From NCBI GenBank assembly GCA_965248995.1, contig CBDFKY010000002.1, positions 109,071-173,070 on the forward strand: DNA of 64,000 nucleotides. Direction: 5' to 3'. Shown piece by piece: positions 8,209 to 16,140 of the stretch. Source of the stretch: CBDFKY01 sp965248995. Its GTDB lineage: Bacteria > Pseudomonadota > Alphaproteobacteria > Rickettsiales > UBA998. Position 1 is the first letter of the stretch; each line of letters begins with the position of its first letter. The notes under the pieces are model-generated. The model ran no database searches and was not told the origin of the DNA. It was given only the letters and a program-made list of their open reading frames with translations. The position numbers and the translations under genes were made by a program.

Positions 8209-8228
8209 TGCCGATAAACTGCCGATAA
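8209..8228 (-). promoter_or_regulatory. Tandem TGCCGATAA repeats, 11-bp period, upstream of fic
   Basis: TGCCGATAA is found at 8209-8217 and again at 8220-8228, one helical turn apart, 35-54 bp upstream of the fic start. The position suits an operator overlapping the promoter. The Fic protein carries a probable C-terminal winged helix, so autoregulation is possible. A related pair (TGCCGACT, also 11 bp apart) lies at the tRNA-Leu island edge (17410-17428). Confidence 0.4.
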
Positions 8229-8331
8229 GTCTAGGATTATCGACCGGCCGCACACCTTAGCGACCATGTATCATTTTGAAACGTCAATGGAAATTAGCCT
8301 CAAGACATTGCAAGTTTGCGCCTTAAACTTT

Positions 8332-8360
8332 TTGACTTCCTACGCCTCGCTCTCTACACT
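8332..8360 (+). promoter_or_regulatory. Sigma70-type promoter TTGACT-N17-TACACT
   Basis: TTGACT (8332-8337) and TACACT (8355-8360) are separated by exactly 17 bases. Transcription would start near 8367 and run through the structured leader into the gene at 8601. No other convincing promoter lies closer, although a TATAAT at 8461-8466 without a good -35 partner is an alternative. Confidence 0.5.
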
Positions 8361-8445
8361 GGAAAGTGAGGGGGCTGATAATCCTCTAAGATTGCGATAC
8401 TTAAGTAGGCTCGTTTCCCAAGCCCTGCTTCCGCACGCTTTTGCG

Positions 8446-8600
8446 TCGGGAGTAGGCGAATATAATAGCTCCCGAAAGGGGGTGAATAAGCCTGCGCCCA
8501 TCTTAGGCGATTATCAACTCCCGGCACCAGCGCCGCTGGTGCAAGCAACTGTGCTGCAGAGCTTCGGCTTTGCAGCACTCGCTAAACGGGAGCACGGCCT
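8446..8600 (+). promoter_or_regulatory. Structured RNA leader with mutually exclusive stems and a hidden ribosome binding site
   Basis: This stretch of the gene-free interval 8175-8600 can fold strongly. TCGGGAG (8446-8452) pairs with CTCCCGA (8469-8475). A second CTCCCG (8518-8523) pairs with CGGGAG (8587-8592), enclosing two perfect hairpins: GCACCAGC/GCTGGTGC (8524-8542) and a 12-bp stem closed by a UUCG tetraloop (8551-8578). GGGAG at 8588-8592 is the Shine-Dalgarno of the gene starting at 8601, so this pairing would block translation. The two CTCCCG and two CGGGAG copies can swap partners, the usual logic of a riboswitch, thermosensor or attenuator. It matches no class I recognise. An independent small RNA is the alternative. 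Confidence 0.6.
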
Positions 8601-9032
8601 ATGCGAAAACACCTCTATCTATTAGCGCTGATTGTCAGTGCTTGCGCCTCGCCGGAGGAAATCCAGCGGCAGGAGCAGCAATTCACCGACGATATCGAAG
8701 CCGTGGGCGAGGAACGGCAGACCAGCTATTACGCCTGCGCCTTCGGTAACAATGTCTGGGAATGCCGGCAACCGATCTGGGAAAAAGCCCCGAAGCCGCA
8801 CATACCCGGCCATGAGCAGCGCGAGTTCATCCGCCGCTATTTCGATGCCATAGAGCTACGCGGCGCGGCCAATGTGCTGAAAGCCGAGCATTTGCCCTGT
8901 GGCACAGTGAAATCAGTAGGCCATTCTCTCTGGCGGGACGGGCAGCGCGCCGAATGCAGCGACGGCCATCAATACCAAATCCTAAGGGATAACGGCATCT
9001 GGCACATCACCCCAGTCGAGGAGGACGCATAA
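8601..9032 (+). CDS. Small predicted lipoprotein
   Basis: 143 residues. The signal peptide MRKHLYLLALIVSAC ends in a lipobox (VSAC). The mature part is polar with four further Cys residues (YYACAFGNNVWEC, HLPCG, AECSDG) that could form disulfides; no domain is recognised. Translation would use GGGAG at 8588-8592, which the leader structure can sequester. The stop overlaps the next start (TAATG at 9030-9034), so the three genes to 9716 form an operon. Function unknown. Confidence 0.65.
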   Translation: MRKHLYLLALIVSACASPEEIQRQEQQFTDDIEAVGEERQTSYYACAFGNNVWECRQPIWEKAPKPHIPGHEQREFIRRYFDAIELRGAANVLKAEHLPCGTVKSVGHSLWRDGQRAECSDGHQYQILRDNGIWHITPVEEDA

Positions 9033-9436
9033 TGGATTACCGAGCCAAAGCAATCTGCGAAGCCTTGCAGGATAAAATGATCAACGGCGACTTCACCTCC
9101 AAGCAGGTGTCGGCATCCACCGGCATTGCTGAAACCCGCATCGATGACCTGTATAACGGCAAAGAGTCGATGACCGCGCAAGAGCTGTATAGTTTCTGCG
9201 AGTTCTTTCACTGCAAGTTTGAAGATTTTTTCATCGGCCTTTACGATTGCAGCACGATCTATAGCGGCGATTTTCCAAGGACTATTACGCCGGAGTTCCG
9301 CGAGAAATACCTGCTCAAATATTTCCGGCTCATCAAAGTGACCAACGCACAAGACCACCTCTGCGGCCTGGTGCGCGCCGTGGCTACCAATTCCACCATG
9401 CTCGACAATCCGTGCGGGTTCGTCGAGGACGACTGA
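9032..9436 (+). CDS. Putative HTH DNA-binding regulator
   Basis: 134 residues. Residues 1-65 read like an XRE/Cro-type helix-turn-helix: FTSKQVSASTGIAETRIDDLYNGKESMTAQELYSF, with the spacing of a recognition helix followed by a short linker. The C-terminal half is unrecognised. GGAGG lies upstream within the end of the previous gene. Between a lipoprotein and a membrane protein it may regulate its own operon. The HTH call is moderate; a small adaptor protein is the alternative. Confidence 0.55.
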   Translation: MDYRAKAICEALQDKMINGDFTSKQVSASTGIAETRIDDLYNGKESMTAQELYSFCEFFHCKFEDFFIGLYDCSTIYSGDFPRTITPEFREKYLLKYFRLIKVTNAQDHLCGLVRAVATNSTMLDNPCGFVEDD

Positions 9437-9437
9437 C

Positions 9438-9716
9438 ATGGCTCGCCGGCATGATCGGTATAAGGTTCCGTCACCCAATGCGCTGCAACAATTCGGCAAT
9501 TTCGTCGCCTATAGTCTTGGCGGATTGATGTGTACCACCACCATTGCAATGGTGATTCATGCGCTGCTCGGCCTGACCATTAAAATAGGCATTCCGCTCT
9601 TTACCTGGGATATGCTCAACGATGCGCTGAAGCAGGCGATGATGTATGTCTGTACGCCCATCAGCCTTTGTATGGGCTTCTGCCTACGGGATGACCGGGA
9701 GGATCACCAAAAATGA
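9438..9716 (+). CDS. Small membrane protein
   Basis: 92 residues with two hydrophobic segments, roughly 25-48 (GGLMCTTTIAMVIHALLGLTI) and 65-82 (AMMYVCTPISLCMGFCL), and a charged tail DDREDHQK. It starts one base after the previous stop, so it is co-transcribed. It is followed by a terminator at 9786-9817. No family recognised. Confidence 0.55.
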   Translation: MARRHDRYKVPSPNALQQFGNFVAYSLGGLMCTTTIAMVIHALLGLTIKIGIPLFTWDMLNDALKQAMMYVCTPISLCMGFCLRDDREDHQK

Positions 9717-9785
9717 TCACCTATCATTCACTACATCAATAAAAGTTAAAACATTAAACATTCCCTAATCACTTATCTGTAAGCT

Positions 9786-9817
9786 AATGGAGCCATATGT
9801 AATGGCATTCCATTTTT
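9786..9817 (+). terminator. Rho-independent terminator after the three-gene operon
   Basis: AATGGA-GCCAT pairs with ATGGC-(AT)-TCCATT around a five-base loop and runs into five T residues (9813-9817), 70 bp after the last stop codon. A second imperfect stem follows at 9813-9840. Confidence 0.6.
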
Positions 9818-9858
9818 GGAGCGTCCTGCTTCCAAAAAAATTTCCGTAGGAGAGCGCC

Positions 9859-10371
9859 ATGACGGCTATAACCAATCCTGCTCTGACGGCCATTGCGCCT
9901 GCGAAAACTGCGGCACCTAGCAGTATCGCTTCTGCACCGGCTAATGATAAATCGTCCAGCGCGGCAGATGCAGGTAGTCAATCGAAATATGGCCCGGCTG
10001 TGAAAGTGACGCTTAGCCCGCCGGCAAAAGCAATCGTCGATGGACAAGCTCCCACCGCATCCTCGCCCACTCTCTCGGCAAACAGTACTGCCAGCACTTC
10101 TACGGCATCTCATACCATCGATACGGATGCTGGGAGCAGCGCTTCTTCAAATTCCAAGCCATCCGCCAGCGCAGCACCTAAAGGAGCTGCCCCTGCGCCT
10201 GTCGCTTATGATACAACCGCTGCCGCCATATCTTCTTCCCGGCGTAAGGTGGCGGCACAGGTAGGCGTGGCAGACGCTAACCAGCTCGTCGATAAAAATG
10301 GCAATATCGACAAGACCCGCCTGGCAAAAGAAGTTGCCGAGCAACAAAAGCAGGCGCCAATCGTAAATTAA
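9859..10371 (+). CDS. Ala/Ser/Thr/Pro-rich low-complexity protein
   Basis: 170 residues. AGGAG sits seven bases upstream of the ATG. Residues 1-120 are dominated by Ala, Ser, Thr and Pro, with the island YGPAVKVTLSPPAKAIVDG; residues 125-170 are more ordered and end in KTRLAKEVAEQQKQAPIVN. The VTLSPPAKA phrase resembles short conserved stretches in alphaproteobacterial flagellum-associated or secreted low-complexity proteins, but I cannot assign it. Its end overlaps the convergent nadE end by 4 bp. Composition, ribosome binding site and clean boundaries favour a real gene. Confidence 0.5.
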   Translation: MTAITNPALTAIAPAKTAAPSSIASAPANDKSSSAADAGSQSKYGPAVKVTLSPPAKAIVDGQAPTASSPTLSANSTASTSTASHTIDTDAGSSASSNSKPSASAAPKGAAPAPVAYDTTAAAISSSRRKVAAQVGVADANQLVDKNGNIDKTRLAKEVAEQQKQAPIVN

Positions 10372-12029
10372 GGCAGAGTGATTTTCTTCGCCCGCCAGAT
10401 GCTCGATATCGGGTAACGTCGGTCACGCCCGAAGGCCATCCCAGTGAGCTTGACGCCGGGTGCCGCTTGGCGGCGCTTATACTCCGAGCCAAATAACCGC
10501 TCGCTTGCCACCTTCACCATTTCCGGGTCGAAACCCGCCGCGATCACTTCGTCCATCGATTGCTGTTGCTCCACCATGCGGGTGAGAATCTGGTCGAGTA
10601 TCGGATAGGGCGGTATCTGATCTTCATCCTTCTGGTTCGGCATCGTTTCGCCGGAAGGCGGGCGTGTCAGGCAGTATTCCGGTATCACCTCGCTGATAGT
10701 GTTGCGCCACCGTGCCAGCTCATATTCTTGCGTTTTATAAATATCCTTGAGCACGTTATAATAGCCGCACATATCCGCATACAAGCTCATGAAGCCGGTG
10801 GCGATTTCCGACTTATTGCCGGTGGTCAGCAGCAGACATTTTTCGAGCGTGCTGATCGCCACCAAGATGCTACCGCGTATGCGCGCCTGGTTGTTGGCGG
10901 CGGCAACCTCAAAATATTCATTGCCGGCATAATGCCCGACCATTTCCCGAAAGGCCGTCATGCCGGCTTCGATGGGGAAAATATCCATCTTCACGCCCAG
11001 CCGCTTCGCCAGCTCCGCTGAATCGTCCTTGCTCTCCTGCGAGGTAATGGGTGATGGCAGCATGACCAAATGCACCTTATCGCTGCCTAGCGCATCCACT
11101 GCGATCACCGCCGACAGCACCGAGTCGATGCCGCCGGAAATGCCAAGCACTACGCCTCTATAGCCATTCTTTTCCACGAAATCGCGCAAGCCAAGCATCA
11201 TGGCTCCGTAGATGGAATCAAGCTCGCCGGGCAGCGGCTGTATCATGCCTTCCATAAGCTGAACCGTGCCTGGTGAGTATTTCCACTCATCGTCGCCTTT
11301 GCTCACATTCAGCAGTGACAAATCCTCTCTGAACGCATGCAGGCGAAGGCACAGCTTACCCGACGCATCGAGCGCGAAGCTGCTGCCGTCGAATATCAAA
11401 TCATCTTGCCCGCAGATCTGATTTACATAGACCAGCGGCAGGCCGGTTTCACCCACGCGCGCGGCCGCAATTTCTTCGCGCCTTGCCGCCTTGCCGGTTT
11501 CATAGGGCGAGGCGTTGATCGTAATGAGCATATGCGCTCCTTGCGCGGCCAAATGCGCCGCGACCTCCGGCGTCCACATATCCTCGCAAATCATCAGGCC
11601 GAGTTTCAGGCCGCGCCATTCCACCGGCTCCGGCATCGGGCCAGGAACAAAGACACGCTTCTCGTCAAAAACGCCATAGTTTGGCAGATTGTATTTATAC
11701 TGCCGGTGAACAACCTTGCCGCCTTCCAGCAGAAATAGCGTATTGTAAAGTGCATCCCCCTCGCGCCATAGCCCACCCACAAGCATCGCCGCGTTGTTCT
11801 GCGCCGTAAGCGTAGCCAGCTCGTCGATCGCCTCCATGCTGAGCTGCTGGAAAAAAGGGCTATAGACCAAATCTTCCGGTGGATAGCCGGTGACGGCCAT
11901 TTCCGAAAAGATGACCAGATTCGCTCCCGCTGCCGCTGCGAGCTCGTAGAATCCGCCGATTTTCGTCACCGTAATAGCCGGGCAGCCTACGTGCAGATTC
12001 AATTGCGCCAGCGCAAATGTTAGTGACAT
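10368..12029 (-). CDS. nadE: Glutamine-dependent NAD+ synthetase
   Basis: 553 residues, the two-domain form. The N-terminal nitrilase-type glutaminase (1-265) shows FSEMAVTGYPPEDL (Glu), KYNLPNYGVFDEKR (Lys) and LMICEDMW (Cys). The C-terminal ATP-pyrophosphatase domain has SGGIDS at about residues 298-303 and the NAD-synthetase stretch TGNKSEIATGFMSLYADMCG. It amidates nicotinic acid adenine dinucleotide to NAD+ with glutamine as ammonia source. It is a single-gene unit with a CTGAAT direct repeat 38 bp upstream. NadE is usually essential; its presence inside a probable island could mean a second copy or an island border different from the one proposed. Confidence 0.95.
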   Translation of the reverse strand: MSLTFALAQLNLHVGCPAITVTKIGGFYELAAAAGANLVIFSEMAVTGYPPEDLVYSPFFQQLSMEAIDELATLTAQNNAAMLVGGLWREGDALYNTLFLLEGGKVVHRQYKYNLPNYGVFDEKRVFVPGPMPEPVEWRGLKLGLMICEDMWTPEVAAHLAAQGAHMLITINASPYETGKAARREEIAAARVGETGLPLVYVNQICGQDDLIFDGSSFALDASGKLCLRLHAFREDLSLLNVSKGDDEWKYSPGTVQLMEGMIQPLPGELDSIYGAMMLGLRDFVEKNGYRGVVLGISGGIDSVLSAVIAVDALGSDKVHLVMLPSPITSQESKDDSAELAKRLGVKMDIFPIEAGMTAFREMVGHYAGNEYFEVAAANNQARIRGSILVAISTLEKCLLLTTGNKSEIATGFMSLYADMCGYYNVLKDIYKTQEYELARWRNTISEVIPEYCLTRPPSGETMPNQKDEDQIPPYPILDQILTRMVEQQQSMDEVIAAGFDPEMVKVASERLFGSEYKRRQAAPGVKLTGMAFGRDRRYPISSIWRAKKITLP

Positions 12030-12066
12030 GGCAACTCACATGAAAATGCTTTGTTACCAAGGCTAG

Positions 12067-12083
12067 CTGAATGATAGCTGAAT
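12067..12083 (-). promoter_or_regulatory. Direct repeat CTGAAT/CTGAAT, 11-bp period, upstream of nadE
   Basis: CTGAAT at 12067-12072 and 12078-12083, preceded by CTAG, is the second copy of the arrangement at 7034-7050. Both lie just upstream of minus-strand genes, so nadE and the lipoprotein-led operon may share a response regulator. Confidence 0.5.
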
Positions 12084-12095
12084 AGTGCCAGTAAT

Positions 12096-12764
12096 TTATT
12101 TTTTCGTTATTTCCGTAACGACATAATCATCCTTTCCGACCGGTTTGAGAGTAAAGGCAATTGCATCGCCCGCCTGATAGCCCGAAAGATCGACGCCGCT
12201 ATCGACGCCGAAGGTCATGGTCATTTTCGGCCAGCCGAGCGATTTGATCGGATCATGCGTAACCTTCATGCTATGCTTGTCGGCATCCACGCTGATGATT
12301 TTTCCGATGCCTTGCGGCATGACAGCAGCATCTGCATCATGGTGATCGCCAGCGGTTTTTACGCCCATGTTATGATGGCTTACTTTTTTGGTTTCGCCGG
12401 GCTTGGATGGCGTGCCGACAATCAGAGTTCCGGTCATGCCCAAAGCCTCGTGCGGGTGGCAGTGAAATTTGTAAGTCCCCGGAACGGTGAACGTATAAGA
12501 AAATTTTTCACCTTTCTTTTCCATCGTTGAACTCATGATCATTTCGTCCACGGCCTTCGGCACTACATTGAACATCACATCGTGCGGCCCATCTTGTGCA
12601 TCCTCGAAAATAACAGTGTCGCCGGGCTGAATAGTCAGGTTGTCCGGTGAGAAAAAGTTTTGCTTTTTCGCATTGTCGTCGGTGACTTCCTTGATAGTAA
12701 AGTCTTTGGCGAAAGCAGGCGTGGCAGCCAACATTAGCGCGATCGCAAGTAGTAGCTTTTTCAT
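12096..12764 (-). CDS. Periplasmic cupredoxin fused to a CusF-like copper-binding domain
   Basis: 222 residues with signal peptide MKKLLLAIALMLAATPAFA. Residues 20-117 form a plastocyanin/azurin-like domain with type-1 copper ligands: His in GPHDVMFN and the Cys-x2-His-x4-Met run in CHPHEALGM. A His-rich linker (HHNMGVKTAGDHHDAD) leads to a C-terminal domain of about 70 residues with the CusF signature HDPIKSLGWPKMTM, whose His, Trp, Met, Met spacing matches the Cu(I)/Ag(I) site of CusF. It is the last gene of the copper operon and probably carries or buffers periplasmic copper. The domain combination is unusual but internally consistent. Confidence 0.85.
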   Translation of the reverse strand: MKKLLLAIALMLAATPAFAKDFTIKEVTDDNAKKQNFFSPDNLTIQPGDTVIFEDAQDGPHDVMFNVVPKAVDEMIMSSTMEKKGEKFSYTFTVPGTYKFHCHPHEALGMTGTLIVGTPSKPGETKKVSHHNMGVKTAGDHHDADAAVMPQGIGKIISVDADKHSMKVTHDPIKSLGWPKMTMTFGVDSGVDLSGYQAGDAIAFTLKPVGKDDYVVTEITKK

Positions 12765-12788
12765 GGTTCTTCCTTTGGGGTTGGTTAA

Positions 12789-13523
12789 TTAAAACATCAA
12801 TCGCAGGCCGACAGCGCCGACCAGTTCCTCTTTGTCCTCACCCATCGTTTTGGCGATGGATGCGGTTTCACCAAATTTCCGGCCATAGTGGACATCCACA
12901 TAAGGCGCGAATTTTCGTGTGATTTCGTAGCGGGTTTGCAAGCCGATCCGCCCATCCCCTAGGCCTGCGCCTGCGTCATTTTCTGGCGCATCCTGAAAAT
13001 ACAAATTGAATTCGGCATAGGGTTGGATGATCAGTTTCTGCGTCAGCAAAAAGTCATTCTCTTCGCGCAATCGCGCGCTGACATGGCCTTTATCGCTGAT
13101 AAACAAATGGGCTTCCGTGTCGAAGTAATACGGCGCAAGCCCGTTGAAACCGAGCGTCAGGTAGGTGGTGGATTTAGGCTTGAAATCATAGCGGATACCG
13201 GCCTGCGCATCCCAAAAGGTGGCTATGTTGCGGCTGTAAAGCGCCCATGCTTCGGCGGTTTGCAACTTGCCATCCGCATGCTCGCCTTCAGTTTTTAGCC
13301 ATGCCCGATTTTCATCGGTGCCGACATAGCCTTTCACATCCCAGCTTTCGACCGCTTTACCATCAGTATTTAAGCCGATATCGGTTTCGGAACGGAACAT
13401 GTGGAAGATGCCGCCGCCATGTTCCTGCTTCATTTCCTCCGGCGACATCGCGCCCATATCTTCCGCCAGCGCGGGCTGCGCCACTAGAAGGCAGAAAGCC
13501 AACACATAAAGTTTAGTACGCAT
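12789..13523 (-). CDS. copB: Outer-membrane copper resistance protein B
   Basis: 244 residues with signal peptide MRTKLYVLAFCLLVAQPALA, then the CopB/PcoB barrel with alternating amphipathic strands and a terminal Phe (VGLRLMF), typical of outer-membrane insertion. The Met/His-rich N-terminus (EDMGAMSPEEMKQEHGGGIFHMF) probably binds copper. The start at 13523 overlaps the copA end by 11 bp and has AGGAGG six bases upstream; a longer reading to 13583 has no ribosome site. It acts with CopA in periplasmic copper tolerance. Confidence 0.9.
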   Translation of the reverse strand: MRTKLYVLAFCLLVAQPALAEDMGAMSPEEMKQEHGGGIFHMFRSETDIGLNTDGKAVESWDVKGYVGTDENRAWLKTEGEHADGKLQTAEAWALYSRNIATFWDAQAGIRYDFKPKSTTYLTLGFNGLAPYYFDTEAHLFISDKGHVSARLREENDFLLTQKLIIQPYAEFNLYFQDAPENDAGAGLGDGRIGLQTRYEITRKFAPYVDVHYGRKFGETASIAKTMGEDKEELVGAVGLRLMF

Positions 13524-15135
13524 GGTGGCCTCCTTGGGTTTGAGTGGTTGGCGCGGGCACATCGGCAGTATCAAGTTTGGCAACGACTACCTTGCGCATC
13601 ATGCCCGACATCATGTGGTAGAGCAGATGGCAGTGGAACGCCCACTCACCGGCGGCATCGGCGGTAAGCAGTACCGAGTAAGATTGGCCGGGCGGCACGA
13701 TCACCGTATGTTTATTCGGCAGCTTCGCCGCGGGTTGGCCGTTTTCTAGTTGCACGAACATGCCATGCAGGTGCATCGGGTGCGCCATCATGGTGTGGTT
13801 CGTGAATTTAAGCCGGACGCGCTCACCGTATTTCAGCTTAATAGGCTCGGCTTCGGAGAATTTCTGGTCGTTAATTGTCCAGATATATCGTTCCATGTTA
13901 CCGTCGAGATTCACCTCAATGGTGCGTTCCGGTGGGCGCTGGTCTTTCTGCACACCCGCGTAGCGAAGGTCGGCATAAGAAAGCGCTTTCTGGCCTTCCG
14001 GCGTTCCCGTTTTAGCCCAGCCGCTAATCATATCAGCAGGCGTCATCTCCATGTTAGGATCGTCCTTCATCATTTGCTCCATGTCCATATCGGCCATTGA
14101 GAGCAAGGCGCGAGGGCGCTGCTGCGGCATTTCGCCATGCTGCCCTTCACTGGTTGCAAGCGTGGCGATGGCGAAGCCGGTGCGGTCGATCGGCTCGGCC
14201 GCGATGGTGTAAGCCTTGTCATCCTGCGGCGTGACAATCACATCGTAGGTTTCGGCTGGCGCGAAGCGGAACTCATCCACCTTCACCGGCTCGATCGCTT
14301 GCCCATCCGATTGCACCACGCTCATCTGGAGGCCTGGAATCCGTACATCGAAAAACGACATGGCCGAGGCGTTGATGAAGCGCAGGCGCACACGCTCGCC
14401 GGGCTTGAATAGGCCTGTCCAGTTAGCTTGCGGGGGTTTGCCGTTTACAAGGAAGGTATAGCCGGTGACATCGGCCAGATCGGTTTGCGCCATGCGCATA
14501 TCGCCCCATGCCTTGGCGGTTTTCCATGCTTTATCGAAACCATCAGTTTTTGCGTCATGGAAAAAATCGCCCAGCGTGCGGCGCGCGGTGCTGTAATAAT
14601 CCGACGACATTTTGAGATTGCTCATAATGTCATCCGATTCCTGTTCATGGAAATCCGACAGCAACACCACATAATCGCGGTCGGATTGAATACTATCCTT
14701 GCTTTTTGGCGAAAAAATCAGCGAGCCGAAAAGCCCATCCTGTTCCTGCCCCATTGAATGCGCATGATACCAATAGGTGCCGGTTTGCTTGATCGGGAAA
14801 TGGTAGGTGAAAGTTTCGCCGGGCATGATGCCGGGGAAATTATTAAAGGTAGGTACGCCATCCATTTCGCCGGGGATAATTAACCCATGCCAATGAATCG
14901 ATGTGGCCTCTTTCATTTTGTTGGTGACATGAATGACCGCCTCATCGCCTTCGGTGAAGCGCAAGGTCGGGCCAGGGATGCTACCGTTGATGGTGACTTT
15001 GTCGATTGGCTTGCCTGTTATATTTACCGGCAGGCGGTCGATGGTAAGATCGTATTCGGTGGTTTTGGCGAATGCCGGTGGGGAGAATATTCCCGCCGCC
15101 AACAGCGCCACCATCCATAGATGATGCATGCGCAT
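13513..15135 (-). CDS. copA: Multicopper oxidase, copper resistance protein A
   Basis: 540 residues with an N-terminal export signal (MRMHHLWMVALLAAGIFSPPAFA) that lacks twin Arg, unlike many CopA proteins. All multicopper-oxidase copper motifs are present: HWHG, WYHAH, HPMHLHG and HCHLLYHM. Between domains 2 and 3 lies a Met-rich stretch (MADMDMEQMMKDDPNMEM) typical of PcoA/CopA cuprous oxidases. It oxidises Cu(I) to the less toxic Cu(II) in the periplasm. It sits between the Cys/His-rich protein and copB. Confidence 0.95.
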   Translation of the reverse strand: MRMHHLWMVALLAAGIFSPPAFAKTTEYDLTIDRLPVNITGKPIDKVTINGSIPGPTLRFTEGDEAVIHVTNKMKEATSIHWHGLIIPGEMDGVPTFNNFPGIMPGETFTYHFPIKQTGTYWYHAHSMGQEQDGLFGSLIFSPKSKDSIQSDRDYVVLLSDFHEQESDDIMSNLKMSSDYYSTARRTLGDFFHDAKTDGFDKAWKTAKAWGDMRMAQTDLADVTGYTFLVNGKPPQANWTGLFKPGERVRLRFINASAMSFFDVRIPGLQMSVVQSDGQAIEPVKVDEFRFAPAETYDVIVTPQDDKAYTIAAEPIDRTGFAIATLATSEGQHGEMPQQRPRALLSMADMDMEQMMKDDPNMEMTPADMISGWAKTGTPEGQKALSYADLRYAGVQKDQRPPERTIEVNLDGNMERYIWTINDQKFSEAEPIKLKYGERVRLKFTNHTMMAHPMHLHGMFVQLENGQPAAKLPNKHTVIVPPGQSYSVLLTADAAGEWAFHCHLLYHMMSGMMRKVVVAKLDTADVPAPTTQTQGGHHAY

Positions 15136-15212
15136 AGATAATCCTTTGATTGCGTTGAAATAGCCCGCATGCGCGAAAGCGCGGCACGGCGGGGTTCAGC
15201 TCGACGAAAGGA

Positions 15213-15620
15213 TTAGGCTTTGGGAGGTCGTCTTAAGCGGCTTAAATAGGCCGACTCGGTATGCTCTTCGGTAAAACAGAACGAGGCTTGGCTAGAGGCG
15301 AAATCCGGCAGATTTCCGCCGCCGCTGCCGAGCAGTTTAGCAAGGCCGCCGTTGCAATTGCCGCCTGGGCATTTGCACATATCCTTGCAGCACATCTTGC
15401 CGTGGCCGCAGCAAGGTTTTTTACCAGCATGATCGCAGCAAGACTTCGCCGCATGCGTATCGCCTGCGACTTCTACGGTATGATGGTGGTCGGCATGGTG
15501 ATCGCTCACCGCGATAGCGGTATTCGCTCTATCGTTATGCATGGAGGCATGCGAAGCGGCGGGCATAATGGTCGTAAAGACCAATGCCACCGTCATCAAT
15601 ATGCTGATCCATTTTCTCAT
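15213..15620 (-). CDS. Secreted Cys/His-rich putative metal-binding protein
   Basis: 135 residues. The signal peptide is MRKWISILMTVALVFTTIMPAASHA. The centre is very rich in His and Cys (HHADHHHTVEV; KSCCDHAGKKPCCGHGKMCC; CKCPGGNC), so it probably binds copper or another soft metal in the periplasm. No family name is certain. It lies between the DUF4396-like gene and copA in the CsoR-controlled operon, with 8 bp and 77 bp gaps. Confidence 0.7.
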   Translation of the reverse strand: MRKWISILMTVALVFTTIMPAASHASMHNDRANTAIAVSDHHADHHHTVEVAGDTHAAKSCCDHAGKKPCCGHGKMCCKDMCKCPGGNCNGGLAKLLGSGGGNLPDFASSQASFCFTEEHTESAYLSRLRRPPKA

Positions 15621-15627
15621 ACTGTTA

Positions 15628-16140
15628 TCAATGACATTTTTTAAGCTGTTTTCCGATAAGCCAATAGTTCACTGGCAACGCTGCAATATAGCCCGCCGGT
15701 ACAGCCACCGCCAACGCTTCCCAAAATAACGGATTGAACACTGAGCCGGTGCGCACACCGCCCATGTGGTAATCCACCGTATTCATGAAAAGTTCCATCA
15801 CGCCGATCGACAATAATTCGCCAAGCCAGATCGCTTTTAGCGCGGAGGAAAAGCCAAACCTGGCGCGGCGCATCAGGGGAAATACCGTCAATGAAAAGCC
15901 ACTGATAAATGCTAAAACGGTACTAAGCGCCATTGAGGCATAGGGGTGGAAACCAAGCGTTACACCGATAGCCAAACCGGCCAGTTCACCGATCATGCAG
16001 CCGGTGAGGCAATGTAGCGTCGCATGCATTGCCGTTTTTAATGCCGAGCCGCCATGCACGCCATGATGATCATGTGTAGCGGCGACCGGTTTATCCGGGT
16101 GGCAGCAAGAATGTAATGTGTGATCCATATCGTTAATCAT
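15628..16140 (-). CDS. DUF4396-like membrane protein with His/Cys-rich N-terminus
   Basis: 170 residues. The first 35 carry likely metal ligands (MDHTLHSCCHPDKP, THDHHGVHGG); then come about four membrane helices with the DUF4396 pattern (HATLHCLTGCMIGELAGLAIG ... FWEALAVAVPAGYIAALPVNYWLIG). Members occur beside copper and mercury resistance genes, but I know of no proven function; metal transport or sensing at the membrane is plausible. It overlaps csoR by 8 bp. Confidence 0.72.
   Translation of the reverse strand: MINDMDHTLHSCCHPDKPVAATHDHHGVHGGSALKTAMHATLHCLTGCMIGELAGLAIGVTLGFHPYASMALSTVLAFISGFSLTVFPLMRRARFGFSSALKAIWLGELLSIGVMELFMNTVDYHMGGVRTGSVFNPLFWEALAVAVPAGYIAALPVNYWLIGKQLKKCH

Noticed and set aside
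8366..8600. 6S RNA, tmRNA, SRP RNA or RNase P RNA
   Set aside because: None of the hallmark segments of these RNAs could be found, and the structure ends exactly at the ribosome site of the next gene.
8266..8625. 119-codon open reading frame through the leader of the 8601 operon
   Set aside because: It has no ribosome site, overlaps a promoter and strong RNA stems, and its protein has no ordered look. The stretch is better explained as a structured leader.
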